This document shows positions 45,653 through 54,483 of a DNA stretch of 64,000 nt, piece after piece. Numbering within the stretch: the first letter of the stretch is position 1; every line of letters starts with the position of its first letter. Both the position numbers and the translations under genes were made by a program. The stretch is from JAICMB01 sp963838885 (GTDB lineage Bacteria > Acidobacteriota > Terriglobia > Bryobacterales > Bryobacteraceae), in contig CAWITB010000043.1 in NCBI GenBank assembly GCA_963838885.1, positions 80,866 to 144,865 of the forward strand, in the 5' to 3' direction. The notes below the pieces were generated by a model. That model had not been told where the DNA came from. It did no database searches and saw only the letters and a program-made list of their open reading frames with translations.

Positions 45653-46703
45653 ATGAATATTCTGGTGATCGGCGTGGGCGGCAACGTCGGCCAGGGCATT
45701 CTGAAGGCTGTGGCGCTGAGCGCATTGTCATGCCGCGTAGTCGGCGCATGCATCAGCGCGGATTCCATGGGCCTCTACACGGTCGATAAGGCCTACCTTT
45801 GCCCTTTGGCATCGGATGCGCGCTTTCTCGATTGGCTGATCGATGTCTGCCATCGAGAGCGGGTTGACGCCGTTTTGTCGGGCGTGGAGCCGGTGTTAAG
45901 CGCCATCGCTCCTGCGTCCGAGCGTATCCGCACGGAGACGAACGCGGTGTGCATCGTGAGCCGGCCGGAATCTTTGGCTGTTTGCGGCGATAAGTTAGCC
46001 ACGTGCGTGTGGCTAAAAGAGCACGGGTTCGCTTTCCCCCGCTACGCCGCGGCCCCTGACGTGTGCGCGGTGGACGCTCTGGTTCGTGAGTGCGGCTTCC
46101 CGTTAATCGCGAAGCCCCGGCGCGGCAAAGGTTCTCGCGGCGTCGCGAAAATCCCCAGTCGTCAAGCGCTTAACGAGTTCACCGCGCGCGATGACTACGT
46201 GCTCGAAGAATACCTTGGGCATCCCGATCATGAATACACGGCGGCGTGCTTCAGCGACCGTACTTATAAAGTGCGAGGCGCCATTGTTATGCGCCGGCAA
46301 CTCCTGGACGGCACGACCGTGCGGGCGGAAGCAGGCGATTTTCCCGAAATCCGCGAAGAAGCGATCCGTATCGCGGAAGCGCTTCAACCGATGGGACCTT
46401 GCAATCTGCAGATGCGGCTCCGCCAGGGCCGCGCGGTGTGTTTCGAAATCAATAATCGTTTCTCGGGCACGACGCCGATACGCGCCCGCTTTGGCTTTAA
46501 CGACGTCGAATCCGCTCTGCGCCATTTCGTTCTCGGCGAAGCCATAAACGATCTGCCGCGAATCGCGCGGGGCGTGTGCCTGCGGTACTGGAACGAACTG
46601 TACGTCGATCCCGACGTCGTCGAGGAACTGCAATCGACGTCTCTTCTCGCGGAACGCCCCTCGTCTAGAAGTGCTCGTCGAAGACTACGGCCTGCGCACA
46701 TGA
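45653..46703 (+). CDS. ATP-grasp domain protein of carbamoyl-phosphate-synthase-large/PylC type
   Basis: About 350 residues. It starts NILVIGVGGNVGQGILKAV with a nucleotide-binding pre-ATP-grasp domain (earlier ATGs at 45611 and 45632 are possible). The ATP-grasp core is FPLIAKPRRGKGSRGVAKI, DDYVLEEYLGHPDHEYT, CNLQMRLRQGRAVCFEINNRFSGTTPIRA. The frame appears to run on into the SDR gene, but near 46665-46670 one surplus base hides the natural end: in the other frame the tail is EVLVEDYGLRT with a TGA at 46701 overlapping the SDR ATG. Such proteins ligate a carboxylate to an amine and recur in glycan clusters, perhaps amidating a sugar acid or acylating an amino sugar. Confidence 0.8.
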
Positions 46704-47623
46704 GGGTGTTGGTTACGGGCGCAACGGGGCAAGTGGGCCGAGCTGTCGCCGGCCACCTCCGTGCGAAGGGATACTCGGTGCTCGGGTTAAGCCGCCACAA
46801 CACCGAGCCTGCCTGCCAGGAAGCGTACTTGGAGGCGAAACTGGGCGACCCCGGTTTTTCCGCCCTCGCAGGCGCACTCGAGCCATGTGATGCCATTGTG
46901 CATGCGGCCGCATCTCTGTCGAACGACGATCCGGAGCTGGCTCTGACAAATTGCGTGGGAACGCGCCAGATATTAGATCTTGGGTTGACCTGGGGAGCGT
47001 GTCCCGTGGTCTTTATCTCGAGCGCGGGCGTGATCGGGCGGCCCGCTTTCCAGCCCATTACGGAAGATCACCCACCGGCCCCGTCAACCGCGTACCACTG
47101 CAGCAAGCTTTTTGGCGAATTCCTAGTCGCCGATGCCGCCCAAGTGGGGATTCGCGGCTGTAGTCTGCGAATCTCATCCCCTTGCGGACCGGGAACGCCC
47201 ACGCATCGCATACTGGGCGTATTCGTGCGCCGCGCCATGAGCAATTTGCCCTTAAAAATCCTCGGCGCCGGAACCCGCAAGCAAAACTACGTTGACGTTC
47301 GCGACATCGCCCAGGCGGTGGAATGCGCTCTGAATACAGGCGCAAGCGGCATCATCAACGTCGCCTCGGCGCGTTCGGTTGCCAATATCGAGCTCGCGCG
47401 GATGTGCATCGAGGAGATGGCTTCGGCATCCACTATGGAATTTGACGGAAGACCGGACCCGGAAGAGGGAATCGTGTGGGACTTTTCGATCGAAAAAGCG
47501 CGCCAACAATTGGGATACCAGCCCAGGCTTGACGTTCGCGATTCCATCCTGGCGATGGCTCGTGAGTACGCCAATACTCACGACACACTCGGCTTAGGGG
47601 GCGTCTCAACGCGCTTCACGTAA
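46700..47623 (+). CDS. NAD-dependent epimerase/dehydratase (extended SDR)
   Basis: 307 residues from the ATG at 46700, which overlaps the restored stop of the ATP-grasp gene as ATGA. Extended-SDR features: VLVTGATGQVGRAVAGHL for NAD binding, DAIVHAAASLS, VFISSAGVIG, and the Tyr-Lys pair in AYHCSKLFGEFL; the third catalytic region is LRISSPCGPG. The C-terminal substrate domain ends with QLGYQPRLDVRDSI, as in UDP-glucose 4-epimerases and dTDP-sugar reductases. It would make or modify a nucleotide sugar for the glycan locus. Confidence 0.85.
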   Translation: MRVLVTGATGQVGRAVAGHLRAKGYSVLGLSRHNTEPACQEAYLEAKLGDPGFSALAGALEPCDAIVHAAASLSNDDPELALTNCVGTRQILDLGLTWGACPVVFISSAGVIGRPAFQPITEDHPPAPSTAYHCSKLFGEFLVADAAQVGIRGCSLRISSPCGPGTPTHRILGVFVRRAMSNLPLKILGAGTRKQNYVDVRDIAQAVECALNTGASGIINVASARSVANIELARMCIEEMASASTMEFDGRPDPEEGIVWDFSIEKARQQLGYQPRLDVRDSILAMAREYANTHDTLGLGGVSTRFT

Positions 47624-48519
47624 GTTGGCTTATCCAAAATCCGGAAATGCATTCGCGCTAAATACTCGCCGATAATGCCGATCGCGAACAACTGCGCGCC
47701 GGAAAAAATCGCTACCACGGATGCGAGAAAGGGAAATCCCGGAGCCGGATCGCCTTCCAGGAAATAGCGGACCAGCACCCAAACGAGCACGGCGAATCCA
47801 AAAACCGTAAAAAAAAATCCCGTCAAGCTGGCGAGTTGCAGCGGAAGCACGCTGAAACCGGTCATCATGTTCAGCGCGTGCGTGATGAGCTTCCAGAACG
47901 TGTAATGCGACGCGCCCGCCGCTCGCGGCTTGTTGCGAACCGGCACGGATGCAAAACTTTGCGTGGCCCACGTCAGTAACACGTCAACCGATACCTGCGG
48001 TCCGCTGTAAGCGGCAAAGCCTTCGCGCAGAACGGCGCGAAAGGCGCGGAAGGGGCTCACTTTCGCCGCGATCTCCACTCCCATGGCGCTCTGCAATGCA
48101 AGCTTGGTGACGCGCGAAGCGAGGCCGCGAATAAATCCGTGCGCGTCCTTCAAGGGCGTTCCATAAACGACGTCGTAACCTTCGTTTAATTTCTCGATGA
48201 GGCGCGGGACCTCCTCAGGAGGATTTTGCAGATCGTCGTCCATCGTTACGATGATCTCGTGGCGCGCCGCCCGAATCCCGCACAACGTCGCATTGTGCTG
48301 GCCGTAGTTGCGCATCAAGGCGATTCCCCGAACCAGCGCGCACTTCGAGGCGAGCTCCTCTATTACCGTCCAACTTTGGTCGCTGCTTCCATCGTTCACC
48401 AGGACAATCTCGGTCTCTTCCGTTCCCAGAGCGGCCGTAATCGCGGCGATAAGCGGGCGCAAAGTCTCCGCGGAATTGTAGACCGGGACCACTATCGACA
48501 GGCCCATGAATTGCGCCAT
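47578..48519 (-). CDS. Family 2 glycosyltransferase, polyprenyl-phosphate type
   Basis: 313 residues. The GT-A domain starts LSIVVPVYNSAETLRPLI, with LVNDGSSDQSW, MRNYGQHNATLCGI and the metal-binding TMDDDLQNPPEEVP, all typical of ArnC/GtrB-like enzymes. Two C-terminal membrane helices follow (LASLTGFFFTVFGFAVLVWVL; FLASVVAIFSGAQLFAIGII). It loads a sugar onto the lipid carrier for the glycan locus. It is convergent with the SDR gene, overlapping it by 46 bases, and is the second of this type in the window. Confidence 0.9.
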   Translation of the reverse strand: MAQFMGLSIVVPVYNSAETLRPLIAAITAALGTEETEIVLVNDGSSDQSWTVIEELASKCALVRGIALMRNYGQHNATLCGIRAARHEIIVTMDDDLQNPPEEVPRLIEKLNEGYDVVYGTPLKDAHGFIRGLASRVTKLALQSAMGVEIAAKVSPFRAFRAVLREGFAAYSGPQVSVDVLLTWATQSFASVPVRNKPRAAGASHYTFWKLITHALNMMTGFSVLPLQLASLTGFFFTVFGFAVLVWVLVRYFLEGDPAPGFPFLASVVAIFSGAQLFAIGIIGEYLARMHFRILDKPTYVKRVETPPKPSVS

Positions 48520-48572
48520 GAATTGGAAATGGTAACGAACTCAATCGCTCTTCGGCGCACAAAACCGATTGC

Positions 48573-48578
48573 TATACT
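48573..48578 (+). promoter_or_regulatory. Possible -10 element giving a leaderless transcript
   Basis: TATACT ends eight bases before the GTG start at 48587. Transcription would begin at about the start codon. No Shine-Dalgarno is present. The -35 region (cttcgg) is poor. Confidence 0.35.
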
Positions 48579-48586
48579 GAACCATT

Positions 48587-49855
48587 GTGCAGCCGCAAAC
48601 GGCAACTGAGCGCGCCCTGCATGCTAGCGCGGCACATCGAGGCGTGGCCGCGATCCGGTCGGCCCTCGCATTCTACCGTATCCCGCTGCTGGCGTTTCTA
48701 TTATCGTTCTCGCTGTTCTTGATTTCAAAAGATTACATTTTCTCCAAAGCGCACCTGATCGGCCAGACGGCATTCGATGCGAGTTGGTATGGCCGCATCT
48801 TAAATGAGGGATATTTCACCAATGGAATCGACAATATCGAACACGATGTCGTCTTCTTTCCGTTATATCCGTTAACGTGCTATGCCCTAAAGACACTGCT
48901 CCATGTCTCAGGCCTGACGGCCATGCGCGCCGTCTCTGCCGCATCCACCCTGATCATGCTCCTCGGCTTCTACGATATTCTGCGCCATAATCAATCGCCC
49001 CGCGTTGCGGCCTGCGCAGTGTTTTTGCTCGCTCTCAATCCCTTTTCGTGCTTCTTCTACAACGGGTACAGCGACCCGCTGTTTTTGTGCCTCGCCGTTC
49101 TTTTCTTCTGCTTCCTGCTGCGTGGCGGCTTCTTCGCCGCGGCCGTCGTCGCGGGTTTTGCTTCAGCGTGCCGTCCCTATGGCGCGCTCTTGGGGCTGGT
49201 GCTCGCTTTTGAGCTCGCCCGCTTGCACTATGGCGAGTTTGGCTTGCGATTTGTTGCCCGCTCCAGATATCTCTTCTATATCGCGATATTAGTGCCTTTA
49301 TCTTGCGCCGGACTTGCCGCCTATACTCTCTATCTCGGCGCTGCTTTTGGCGATCCTCTCGCCTTTGCGCACGGACTGCGCGCCTGGTCGGCGGGCCGCG
49401 CCACATTCGGTCCGCGCGATCTCATCGCAATGGCTTATCTCCTGAAACCGTTAGGCGAAGGTTTCGTCCCCTCCGATCCGTTCCGTCCGTTTGTCGTCGG
49501 CATTGTATACTTTGTCCTCATGCCCGTGCTCATCCTATATCGCGGACGCCGCCTCGCGCCCGCAATATTGTTCTTTACGGCCATGATGTTTGCTTTCGTT
49601 CACCTCAACGCCCTGGTGAACCGCGTCGAACTGTACAACCTTGGAAGGCATTGCGCGTTACTGTTCCCGGTCGCCGCATTGAGCGCCTTGGCGTTGGCGC
49701 CGCGCCGCGCGCTTCAGTCGCCGCGCGCCGGGAGTGCTGCGTCGCGATGGACGCCCGCCCTTTCCGCAGCCCCGTTTTGCATCGTTCTCCTCTCCACCGC
49801 CGCTTTATCGGTCCGATATACCATGATGTTTTACTGCAATCAATTCGTTTCATGA
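48587..49855 (+). CDS. Multi-pass membrane glycosyltransferase, PIG-V-like mannosyltransferase type
   Basis: 422 residues with about ten hydrophobic segments. After helix 1 (LLAFLLSFSLFLISKDYIF) there is a short outside loop with FDASWYGRILNEGYF, the acidic/aromatic motif characteristic of GT-C enzymes of the PIG-V/GPI mannosyltransferase 2 group. HDVVFFPLYPLT and GFASACRPYGALLGLVLAF support this. It would use a polyprenyl-phosphate-linked sugar as donor on the outer side of the inner membrane, fitting the GT2 enzyme encoded next door that makes such donors. Confidence 0.82.
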   Translation: MQPQTATERALHASAAHRGVAAIRSALAFYRIPLLAFLLSFSLFLISKDYIFSKAHLIGQTAFDASWYGRILNEGYFTNGIDNIEHDVVFFPLYPLTCYALKTLLHVSGLTAMRAVSAASTLIMLLGFYDILRHNQSPRVAACAVFLLALNPFSCFFYNGYSDPLFLCLAVLFFCFLLRGGFFAAAVVAGFASACRPYGALLGLVLAFELARLHYGEFGLRFVARSRYLFYIAILVPLSCAGLAAYTLYLGAAFGDPLAFAHGLRAWSAGRATFGPRDLIAMAYLLKPLGEGFVPSDPFRPFVVGIVYFVLMPVLILYRGRRLAPAILFFTAMMFAFVHLNALVNRVELYNLGRHCALLFPVAALSALALAPRRALQSPRAGSAASRWTPALSAAPFCIVLLSTAALSVRYTMMFYCNQFVS

Positions 49856-49871
49856 GCCGGCCGCTCGCTCC

Positions 49872-50453
49872 ATGTCCTCTGTGTTGAATAAATCCGAGGC
49901 CCTGCGACTCGGCATCACCGCCATTGCCATCTGGACGGCATTTCTCGTTTGGACGGGCTATCTGCTGCGCTCCGGCGCCGCGTATCGCCGTACGTATTTC
50001 CAGCGCATAAGGACTCTGACGACCTCCCCGATGTACCATCCGGGCGATGTAGTAAACTACGCCGACTACAACAAAATGCTATTCGTTGGCTGGTCCGGCG
50101 CCGAACCGGGTTTCCGTTGGTCGGAAGGACATCAGTCCGGATTTGTGTTCAGGCTTGAAGGATGGCCGCCCAATCATGCCGCCTCGCAAGATGCCACCTT
50201 GAGGCTGCGCACGGCATGTGCGCTCGGACCGCAGCCGATCGCGATTCTCGTCAACGATCGATCTTTGGCCAACCTGACCATTAAAAACGGCGAGCGGCAA
50301 TACAATATCCGGATACCACAAGGGCTGATGCACAATGGAGCAAACAGTCTGGAATTCACCATCCCCGGCGCACACCCACCCGGAATCGCCGACAAGCGTG
50401 TGCTTGGCATCTGCCTGAAGGATCTTACGATCCTGCCCGAGGGCGCGGAATGA
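49872..50453 (+). CDS. Unknown membrane-anchored protein with extracytoplasmic beta domain
   Basis: 193 residues. One N-terminal membrane helix (LGITAIAIWTAFLVWTGYLL) is followed by an outside domain of about 150 residues rich in beta strands (GFRWSEGHQSGFVFRLEGWP; ATLRLRTACALGPQPIAILVND; QYNIRIPQGLMHNGANSLEFTIP). The pattern WSEG...F.L......L.L....N....L resembles the jelly-roll/galactose-binding-like modules attached to some membrane glycosyltransferases, where they may hold the glycan acceptor. I cannot name a family. It begins 16 bases after the GT-C gene. Confidence 0.7.
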   Translation: MSSVLNKSEALRLGITAIAIWTAFLVWTGYLLRSGAAYRRTYFQRIRTLTTSPMYHPGDVVNYADYNKMLFVGWSGAEPGFRWSEGHQSGFVFRLEGWPPNHAASQDATLRLRTACALGPQPIAILVNDRSLANLTIKNGERQYNIRIPQGLMHNGANSLEFTIPGAHPPGIADKRVLGICLKDLTILPEGAE

Positions 50454-50463
50454 GAGAATTCTG

Positions 50464-51003
50464 ATGGCTAGAAAGCGGGTTTCGGATTACGAGGCAATGG
50501 CCGGCGAAGTGGAAGCAAAGATTCGCTCCGCCTACGAAAGCGTGGGCCCCGCGCTAAACGGCGCCTCTGCCGCGCCCATCCGGGAACGGTTCGATCCGCT
50601 ACACCGCGCCGCCATGGCTGTGGGGCAAATGCCTCCCCAGCTTTCGACGCTGCGCGCGCGAATCGGAGCGATTCTGGTGGCCATCGTGAAGCGCGCTCTC
50701 TTCTGGTATTCGCCGCAGATCGTTCGATTTCAGGTCGGCGCCGCCATGGAAATCGAGCGCCAGTACCGGTTGATCCAGGCAAACGCGGAACGCATCTTGG
50801 CGCAGGAGCGCGCTCTGCAGTCCCTCGCATTAAGCGCCGCCGATGAAAACGCGCGGCTGCGGCGCGACCTTGCCGCTCTGAAGCAGCAGCTCGAGAAATC
50901 CTGCGCCGCCGCGCCCGGAGGCGACGCCGCGTTGAAGGCGCCAACGGACGCTGCTTCGTTGCCGGACGAACGAACGGACCACATGCAACGAAATCGGGGC
51001 TGA
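50464..51003 (+). CDS. Unknown helical/coiled-coil protein of the glycan locus
   Basis: 179 residues, charged and largely alpha-helical. A hydrophobic amphipathic patch (LRARIGAILVAIVKRALFWYSPQIVRFQ) is followed by a coiled coil (IERQYRLIQANAERILAQERALQSL to LAALKQQLEK) and a low-complexity tail. The layout, with a helix pair then FWYSPQIVRFQ and a coiled coil, resembles the C-terminal parts of O-antigen-type methyltransferases and glycosyltransferases (RKLVAWYYRPILDQQ-like), here as a free protein. It may be a chain-length or complex-assembly partner of the GT4 enzymes (inference). Confidence 0.7.
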   Translation: MARKRVSDYEAMAGEVEAKIRSAYESVGPALNGASAAPIRERFDPLHRAAMAVGQMPPQLSTLRARIGAILVAIVKRALFWYSPQIVRFQVGAAMEIERQYRLIQANAERILAQERALQSLALSAADENARLRRDLAALKQQLEKSCAAAPGGDAALKAPTDAASLPDERTDHMQRNRG

Positions 51004-51011
51004 CTGGCGCA

Positions 51012-52076
51012 ATGCGAATCGCCATTGCGACGGTAAAAGTGCCGTTCGTCTCCGGCGGCGCTGAAGTCCACGCCGCCGAGTTGCGCGCTGCTCTCGAGGC
51101 CCACGGTCACCACGCCGAGATCTTTGCGGTTCCATTTAAGTGGTACCCGCCTGAAACAATACTCGATCACATGCTTGCTTGCCGCTTGCTGGACCTCACC
51201 GAAGCGCAAGGCAGGCGCATCGATGCCCTCATCGGACTGAAGTTCCCGGCGTACTTGGTAAACCATCCGAATAAAGTTCTGTGGGTTCTTCATCAGCACC
51301 GCCAAGCCTACGAATTATGGAACGACCCCCTGGGCGGAGACATGATCAACCACGAAAACGGCGTCATGGTGCGCGAGGCCATCGTTAACGCGGACCGCCG
51401 CCTCATGCCATGCGCCCGCGAGATCTTCGCAAACTCCCGCAATGTGGCGCTGCGCCTGCAGCGATTCTGCGAGATCGACGCCCAAGTTCTTTATCACCCG
51501 CCCAAGTCGGCCGGTCTTTTTTATCGCGAGCCGGCCGAGCGTTGGCTTTTCTTTCCCAGCCGCATCATGACCCTTAAGCGCCAGGAGCTCGTGATTCGTG
51601 CTCTAGTGAAGACAAAAGCCCGCGTTTCCGTGAAATTCGCCGGCATCCCGGACGATGCCGATCATCTGTTGCAATTGCGGAAATTGGCTTCGAAGCTCGG
51701 TGTCGCGGACCGCGCGGAATGGCTGGGCGGCGTGAGTGAGGAAGTCAAGCGCGAGTTGTATGCCAAGTGCCTGGGCGTCCTCTATCCTCCGCTCGACGAG
51801 GATTTCGGCTATGTGACGCTCGAAGCCATGCTCTCGAGCAAGCCTGTGATTACGTGCTCGGATTCCGGTGGACCTTTGGAATTTGTCGAGCCAGGCGCCA
51901 CGGGGTTGGTTGCCGCGCCCACGCCTGAGTCTTTGGCGGAGGCCATGGATGCGCTATGGGCCGATCCCGCCCAAGCCGAGCGCTGGGGGAGGGCCGGTCT
52001 GGCCAAATATCGATCCTGCAACATAAGTTGGGAAAATGTTGTTTCGAATCTTCTCCGGAGCGTACCGTCCCGATGA
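51012..52076 (+). CDS. Family 4 glycosyltransferase
   Basis: 354 residues, GT-B fold. N-terminal MRIAIATVKVPFVSGGAEVHAAELRAAL-like glycine-rich acceptor loop, then SRIMTLKRQELVIRAL between domains and the donor site GVLYPPLDEDFGYVTLEAMLSSKPVITCSDSGGPLEFV, with the two glutamates usual for retaining GT4 enzymes. It adds a sugar from a nucleotide donor in the cytoplasm. It follows the coiled-coil gene by 8 bases and overlaps the next GT gene as ATGA. Confidence 0.92.
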   Translation: MRIAIATVKVPFVSGGAEVHAAELRAALEAHGHHAEIFAVPFKWYPPETILDHMLACRLLDLTEAQGRRIDALIGLKFPAYLVNHPNKVLWVLHQHRQAYELWNDPLGGDMINHENGVMVREAIVNADRRLMPCAREIFANSRNVALRLQRFCEIDAQVLYHPPKSAGLFYREPAERWLFFPSRIMTLKRQELVIRALVKTKARVSVKFAGIPDDADHLLQLRKLASKLGVADRAEWLGGVSEEVKRELYAKCLGVLYPPLDEDFGYVTLEAMLSSKPVITCSDSGGPLEFVEPGATGLVAAPTPESLAEAMDALWADPAQAERWGRAGLAKYRSCNISWENVVSNLLRSVPSR

Positions 52077-53404
52077 ACGGAGCCGCCCGCCGCTATCGCT
52101 TGCATTGGTTTTCGCCGCTGCCGCCGGCTCGCACCGGAATCGCGGATTACACCGCTCAGATCGTTCCCTATCTCGCCAAAGCCGTCGATATTGTCCTCTG
52201 GACCAGCCAGCAGCGCTGGAACCGCGCCATTGAACGATACGCTTCCGTTCGGCGGTTCGATTCTCGAACGTTGCGCCGGCGCGATATAGCAAGCGCCTCC
52301 GATGTCGTAAACATTCCGGTGTATCACATCGGGAACAATGGACCCCTGCATCGCGCGATTTGGGAGGTGAGCCGCGACGTACCCGGAATCGTGGTGCTTC
52401 ACGACACGCGTCTGCAGGACTTTTTTGCCCACATCTTTCGAGATGCATATCGCGACGAGGGCTCTTACGTTTCCGCCATGGCGCGTTACTACGGGCCGGA
52501 AGGGCGCGCCGCCGCCGAACGATTTTGGCAGGGAGGTTTTTCGACGGAACAAATGGCCGAGCGCTTCCCGCTCCTCTCCCTCGCTTTGGAAAATAGCCTC
52601 GCCGCGATCGTGCACTCACCCGAAGGATTGGACTTGCTTGCCAAAGAAAACTATGGACCGGCGCGTTATCTGAATTTGCCTTACGCCGCAACGCCGGTTG
52701 CGCCCGCGCGCCGTCCGGGACCTCCCTTTCGCATCGTTATCTCCGGATATGGCGGCCCCAACCGGAGGCTCGATTCCTTCCTTCGGGCGCTCGCTGTATT
52801 CGACCGCCGCGATCTGTTCCGCGTCGAGATCTACGGGACGGTTTGGGACCCGCCCTCTATCGAGAATCTGATTCGAGATTGCGGATTGAGCCGCATCGCC
52901 GCTTTGCACGGCGTCGTTCCGCTGCGGCGCTTAGATGAGGCTTTGCGCGGAGCGCATCTGGCCGTGAATCTGCGCTTCCCCACAATGGGCGAGGCGTCGA
53001 TGAGCCAGCTACGGCTATGGGATCATGGCATCCCATCGCTGACCACGCCGGTAGGATGGTACGCCCAAGTACCCAAAGACACCGTCCTCTATGTCCGGCC
53101 GGAACGCGAAGAGGCCGATATTCAGATGCACCTTGCAAGCCTCCTCGACCACCCGGAACGAGTTCGCGCCGTGGGAGACAATGGCCGCCGCGCCCTGCTC
53201 GCCATGCACGCTCCCGAGCAATACGTCTCGCTGCTGCTCGAATTCGCCTCGCGCTTCCGGTTCTTTCAAGCCAGGCGCGCCGCGGGAATGGCCGCTACTC
53301 GCGTAGGGTGCGATCTCGGACAATGGTCGCCCCCTGAATGTGTTGATTTGGTCTCGCGCCGCGCCGCCCATGCGGTCTCTGCGCTCTTCGCGGCCGCCGA
53401 TTGA
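52073..53404 (+). CDS. Glycosyltransferase, GT4-like
   Basis: 443 residues from the ATG at 52073 in the overlapping stop of the preceding gene; upstream codons in this frame lie within that gene. The N-terminal part reads LHWFSPLPPARTGIADYTAQIVPYL, common in actinobacterial and acidobacterial GT4 proteins. FRIVISGYGGPNRRLDSFLRAL marks the domain boundary, and GVVPLRRLDEALRGAHLAVNLRFPTMGEASMSQLRLWDHGIPSLTT is the donor-site region. It is the last intact gene of the glycan operon. Confidence 0.85.
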   Translation: MNGAARRYRLHWFSPLPPARTGIADYTAQIVPYLAKAVDIVLWTSQQRWNRAIERYASVRRFDSRTLRRRDIASASDVVNIPVYHIGNNGPLHRAIWEVSRDVPGIVVLHDTRLQDFFAHIFRDAYRDEGSYVSAMARYYGPEGRAAAERFWQGGFSTEQMAERFPLLSLALENSLAAIVHSPEGLDLLAKENYGPARYLNLPYAATPVAPARRPGPPFRIVISGYGGPNRRLDSFLRALAVFDRRDLFRVEIYGTVWDPPSIENLIRDCGLSRIAALHGVVPLRRLDEALRGAHLAVNLRFPTMGEASMSQLRLWDHGIPSLTTPVGWYAQVPKDTVLYVRPEREEADIQMHLASLLDHPERVRAVGDNGRRALLAMHAPEQYVSLLLEFASRFRFFQARRAAGMAATRVGCDLGQWSPPECVDLVSRRAAHAVSALFAAAD

Positions 53405-53449
53405 ACGATGAGCAATCGGCCGGCTATGTTCTGTGGATGCCTCAAAGCG

Positions 53450-53868
53450 CCTTAGCCCAGCAACTCCTCCAGATTCTTCGCATCCAACAGACGCAAGGCC
53501 ACATCTTGGAGCTCTTCGACAGGCCGGGTGAGCCGCTCCTCGGCCCACGAAGGCATTGCGCCGAAACGCTTCTCAGCAAGCGTGCGGAGATTGCCAACTC
53601 GCCCTCGTGTCGGCCTTCCCGGGCCCCTTCCCCCTTCTCATACTCGCGGCCGAGAACTTTAATCTCCAGAATGTCAATGATTATGGGCATTTTCTTTGTC
53701 TCCTCCTCCACCGCCGCTTCCAGCCCGCGCAAACCCGCCAAGGCAAACAGCGGCCCCAGCCCTTGCTCGGCGCTCTGGTTCCAAACGGGAGATCTTCGCG
53801 ACGATCTCATGGATCGCGCCGGTTCGATCGCTCAAGCGCGTCAGGATCGTGATTACATTAACTCCCAC
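53450..53868 (-). pseudogene. Remnant of an Rpn-family PD-(D/E)XK nuclease/putative transposase gene
   Basis: Three minus-strand frames join to NVITILTRLSDRTGAIHEIVAKISRLEPE, then SAEQGLGPLFALAGLRGLEA and KKMPIIIDILEIKVLGREYEKG, then LRTLAEKRFGAMPSWAEERL and LQDVALRLLDAKNLEELLG. This is the C-terminal half of the Rpn/DUF4351 type. The N-terminal nuclease domain is missing and there is one +1 shift near 53786 and one -1 shift near 53595. It lies next to the IS110 fragment, in a spot that collects mobile DNA. Confidence 0.7.
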
Positions 53869-54184
53869 CTGGTCGCCAGCAATTTACTCTTATTTCATGC
53901 AAGCCGGAGAGCGACCGCGTCGGTCACATCAGCAAGGAACACGGGGAAGTTGGCCGCGGTAAAATTCGAGAGCCGTGGCCGGCGACAGTTAAGACCGCCT
54001 CATCAATGGTGCCATAGAGCCCGGATGCAAGCATGGTTCTGGGCTTCGCGTTCATATCAGTGGTGACGTTGGCTGCTTGTTGTTGAGGCGGTCCGACGAT
54101 CCCGTTTAGGAGACTGCCCGATCTGCGAGCCTGGGCCGCCGCCCCCGGCAACTCTAAAGCAAAACTGAAGCGGAGGTGAGCCCG
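53869..54184. other. Gap between the Rpn remnant and the IS110 fragment
   Basis: About 315 bases without a readable gene. The last part carries the leader of the IS110 gene, with a strong Shine-Dalgarno (ggaggtga) at 54172-54179. I see no clear inverted repeat, as expected for IS110 elements. Confidence 0.4.
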
Positions 54185-54469
54185 ATGTCACAAGCAAAGA
54201 AGCGAAAGCTGAAAGAAAAGGAGACGCCGGAATTGCCCGTCATGAACCCAACGGCTGCGGGGATCGATATCGGCGCCACGGAGATCTACGTTGCCGTTCA
54301 CCCGGATTGCGACCCAGAGCCGGTGCGCTCGTTTGCCACGTTTACAAAGGACCTTAATCAATTAGCCGACTGGCTGAAGGCATGCAAGGTAAATTCCGTA
54401 GCGATGGAGTCCACAGGCGTTTACTGGATCCCAGCGGCGCAGGCGAACTGCCCATGGCTGCGATTATAA
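54185..54469 (+). mobile_element. IS110-family transposase fragment (N-terminal DEDD part)
   Basis: 94 codons. After a basic start, TAAGIDIGATEIYVAVHPD gives the first Asp of the DEDD catalytic domain, and VAMESTGVYWIPA the Glu. Full IS110 transposases run to 330-450 residues with a second Tnp_20 domain and C-terminal Ser; here the similarity stops at about codon 84, and a stop follows 15 bases before the RND stop. The element is truncated and inactive, and its right part has been lost at the boundary with the efflux operon. Confidence 0.85.
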
Positions 54470-54483
54470 GCGCCGCGAAGAGC

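Noticed and set aside
45611..47623. A single 670-residue ATP-grasp/SDR fusion enzyme
   Set aside because: The linker is non-conserved in character and an alternative frame restores a natural ATP-grasp end with ATGA overlap.
53401..54066. 221-codon plus-strand frame after the glycan operon
   Set aside because: Runs opposite the Rpn-type remnant, whose minus-strand pieces match a known family; the plus frame does not.
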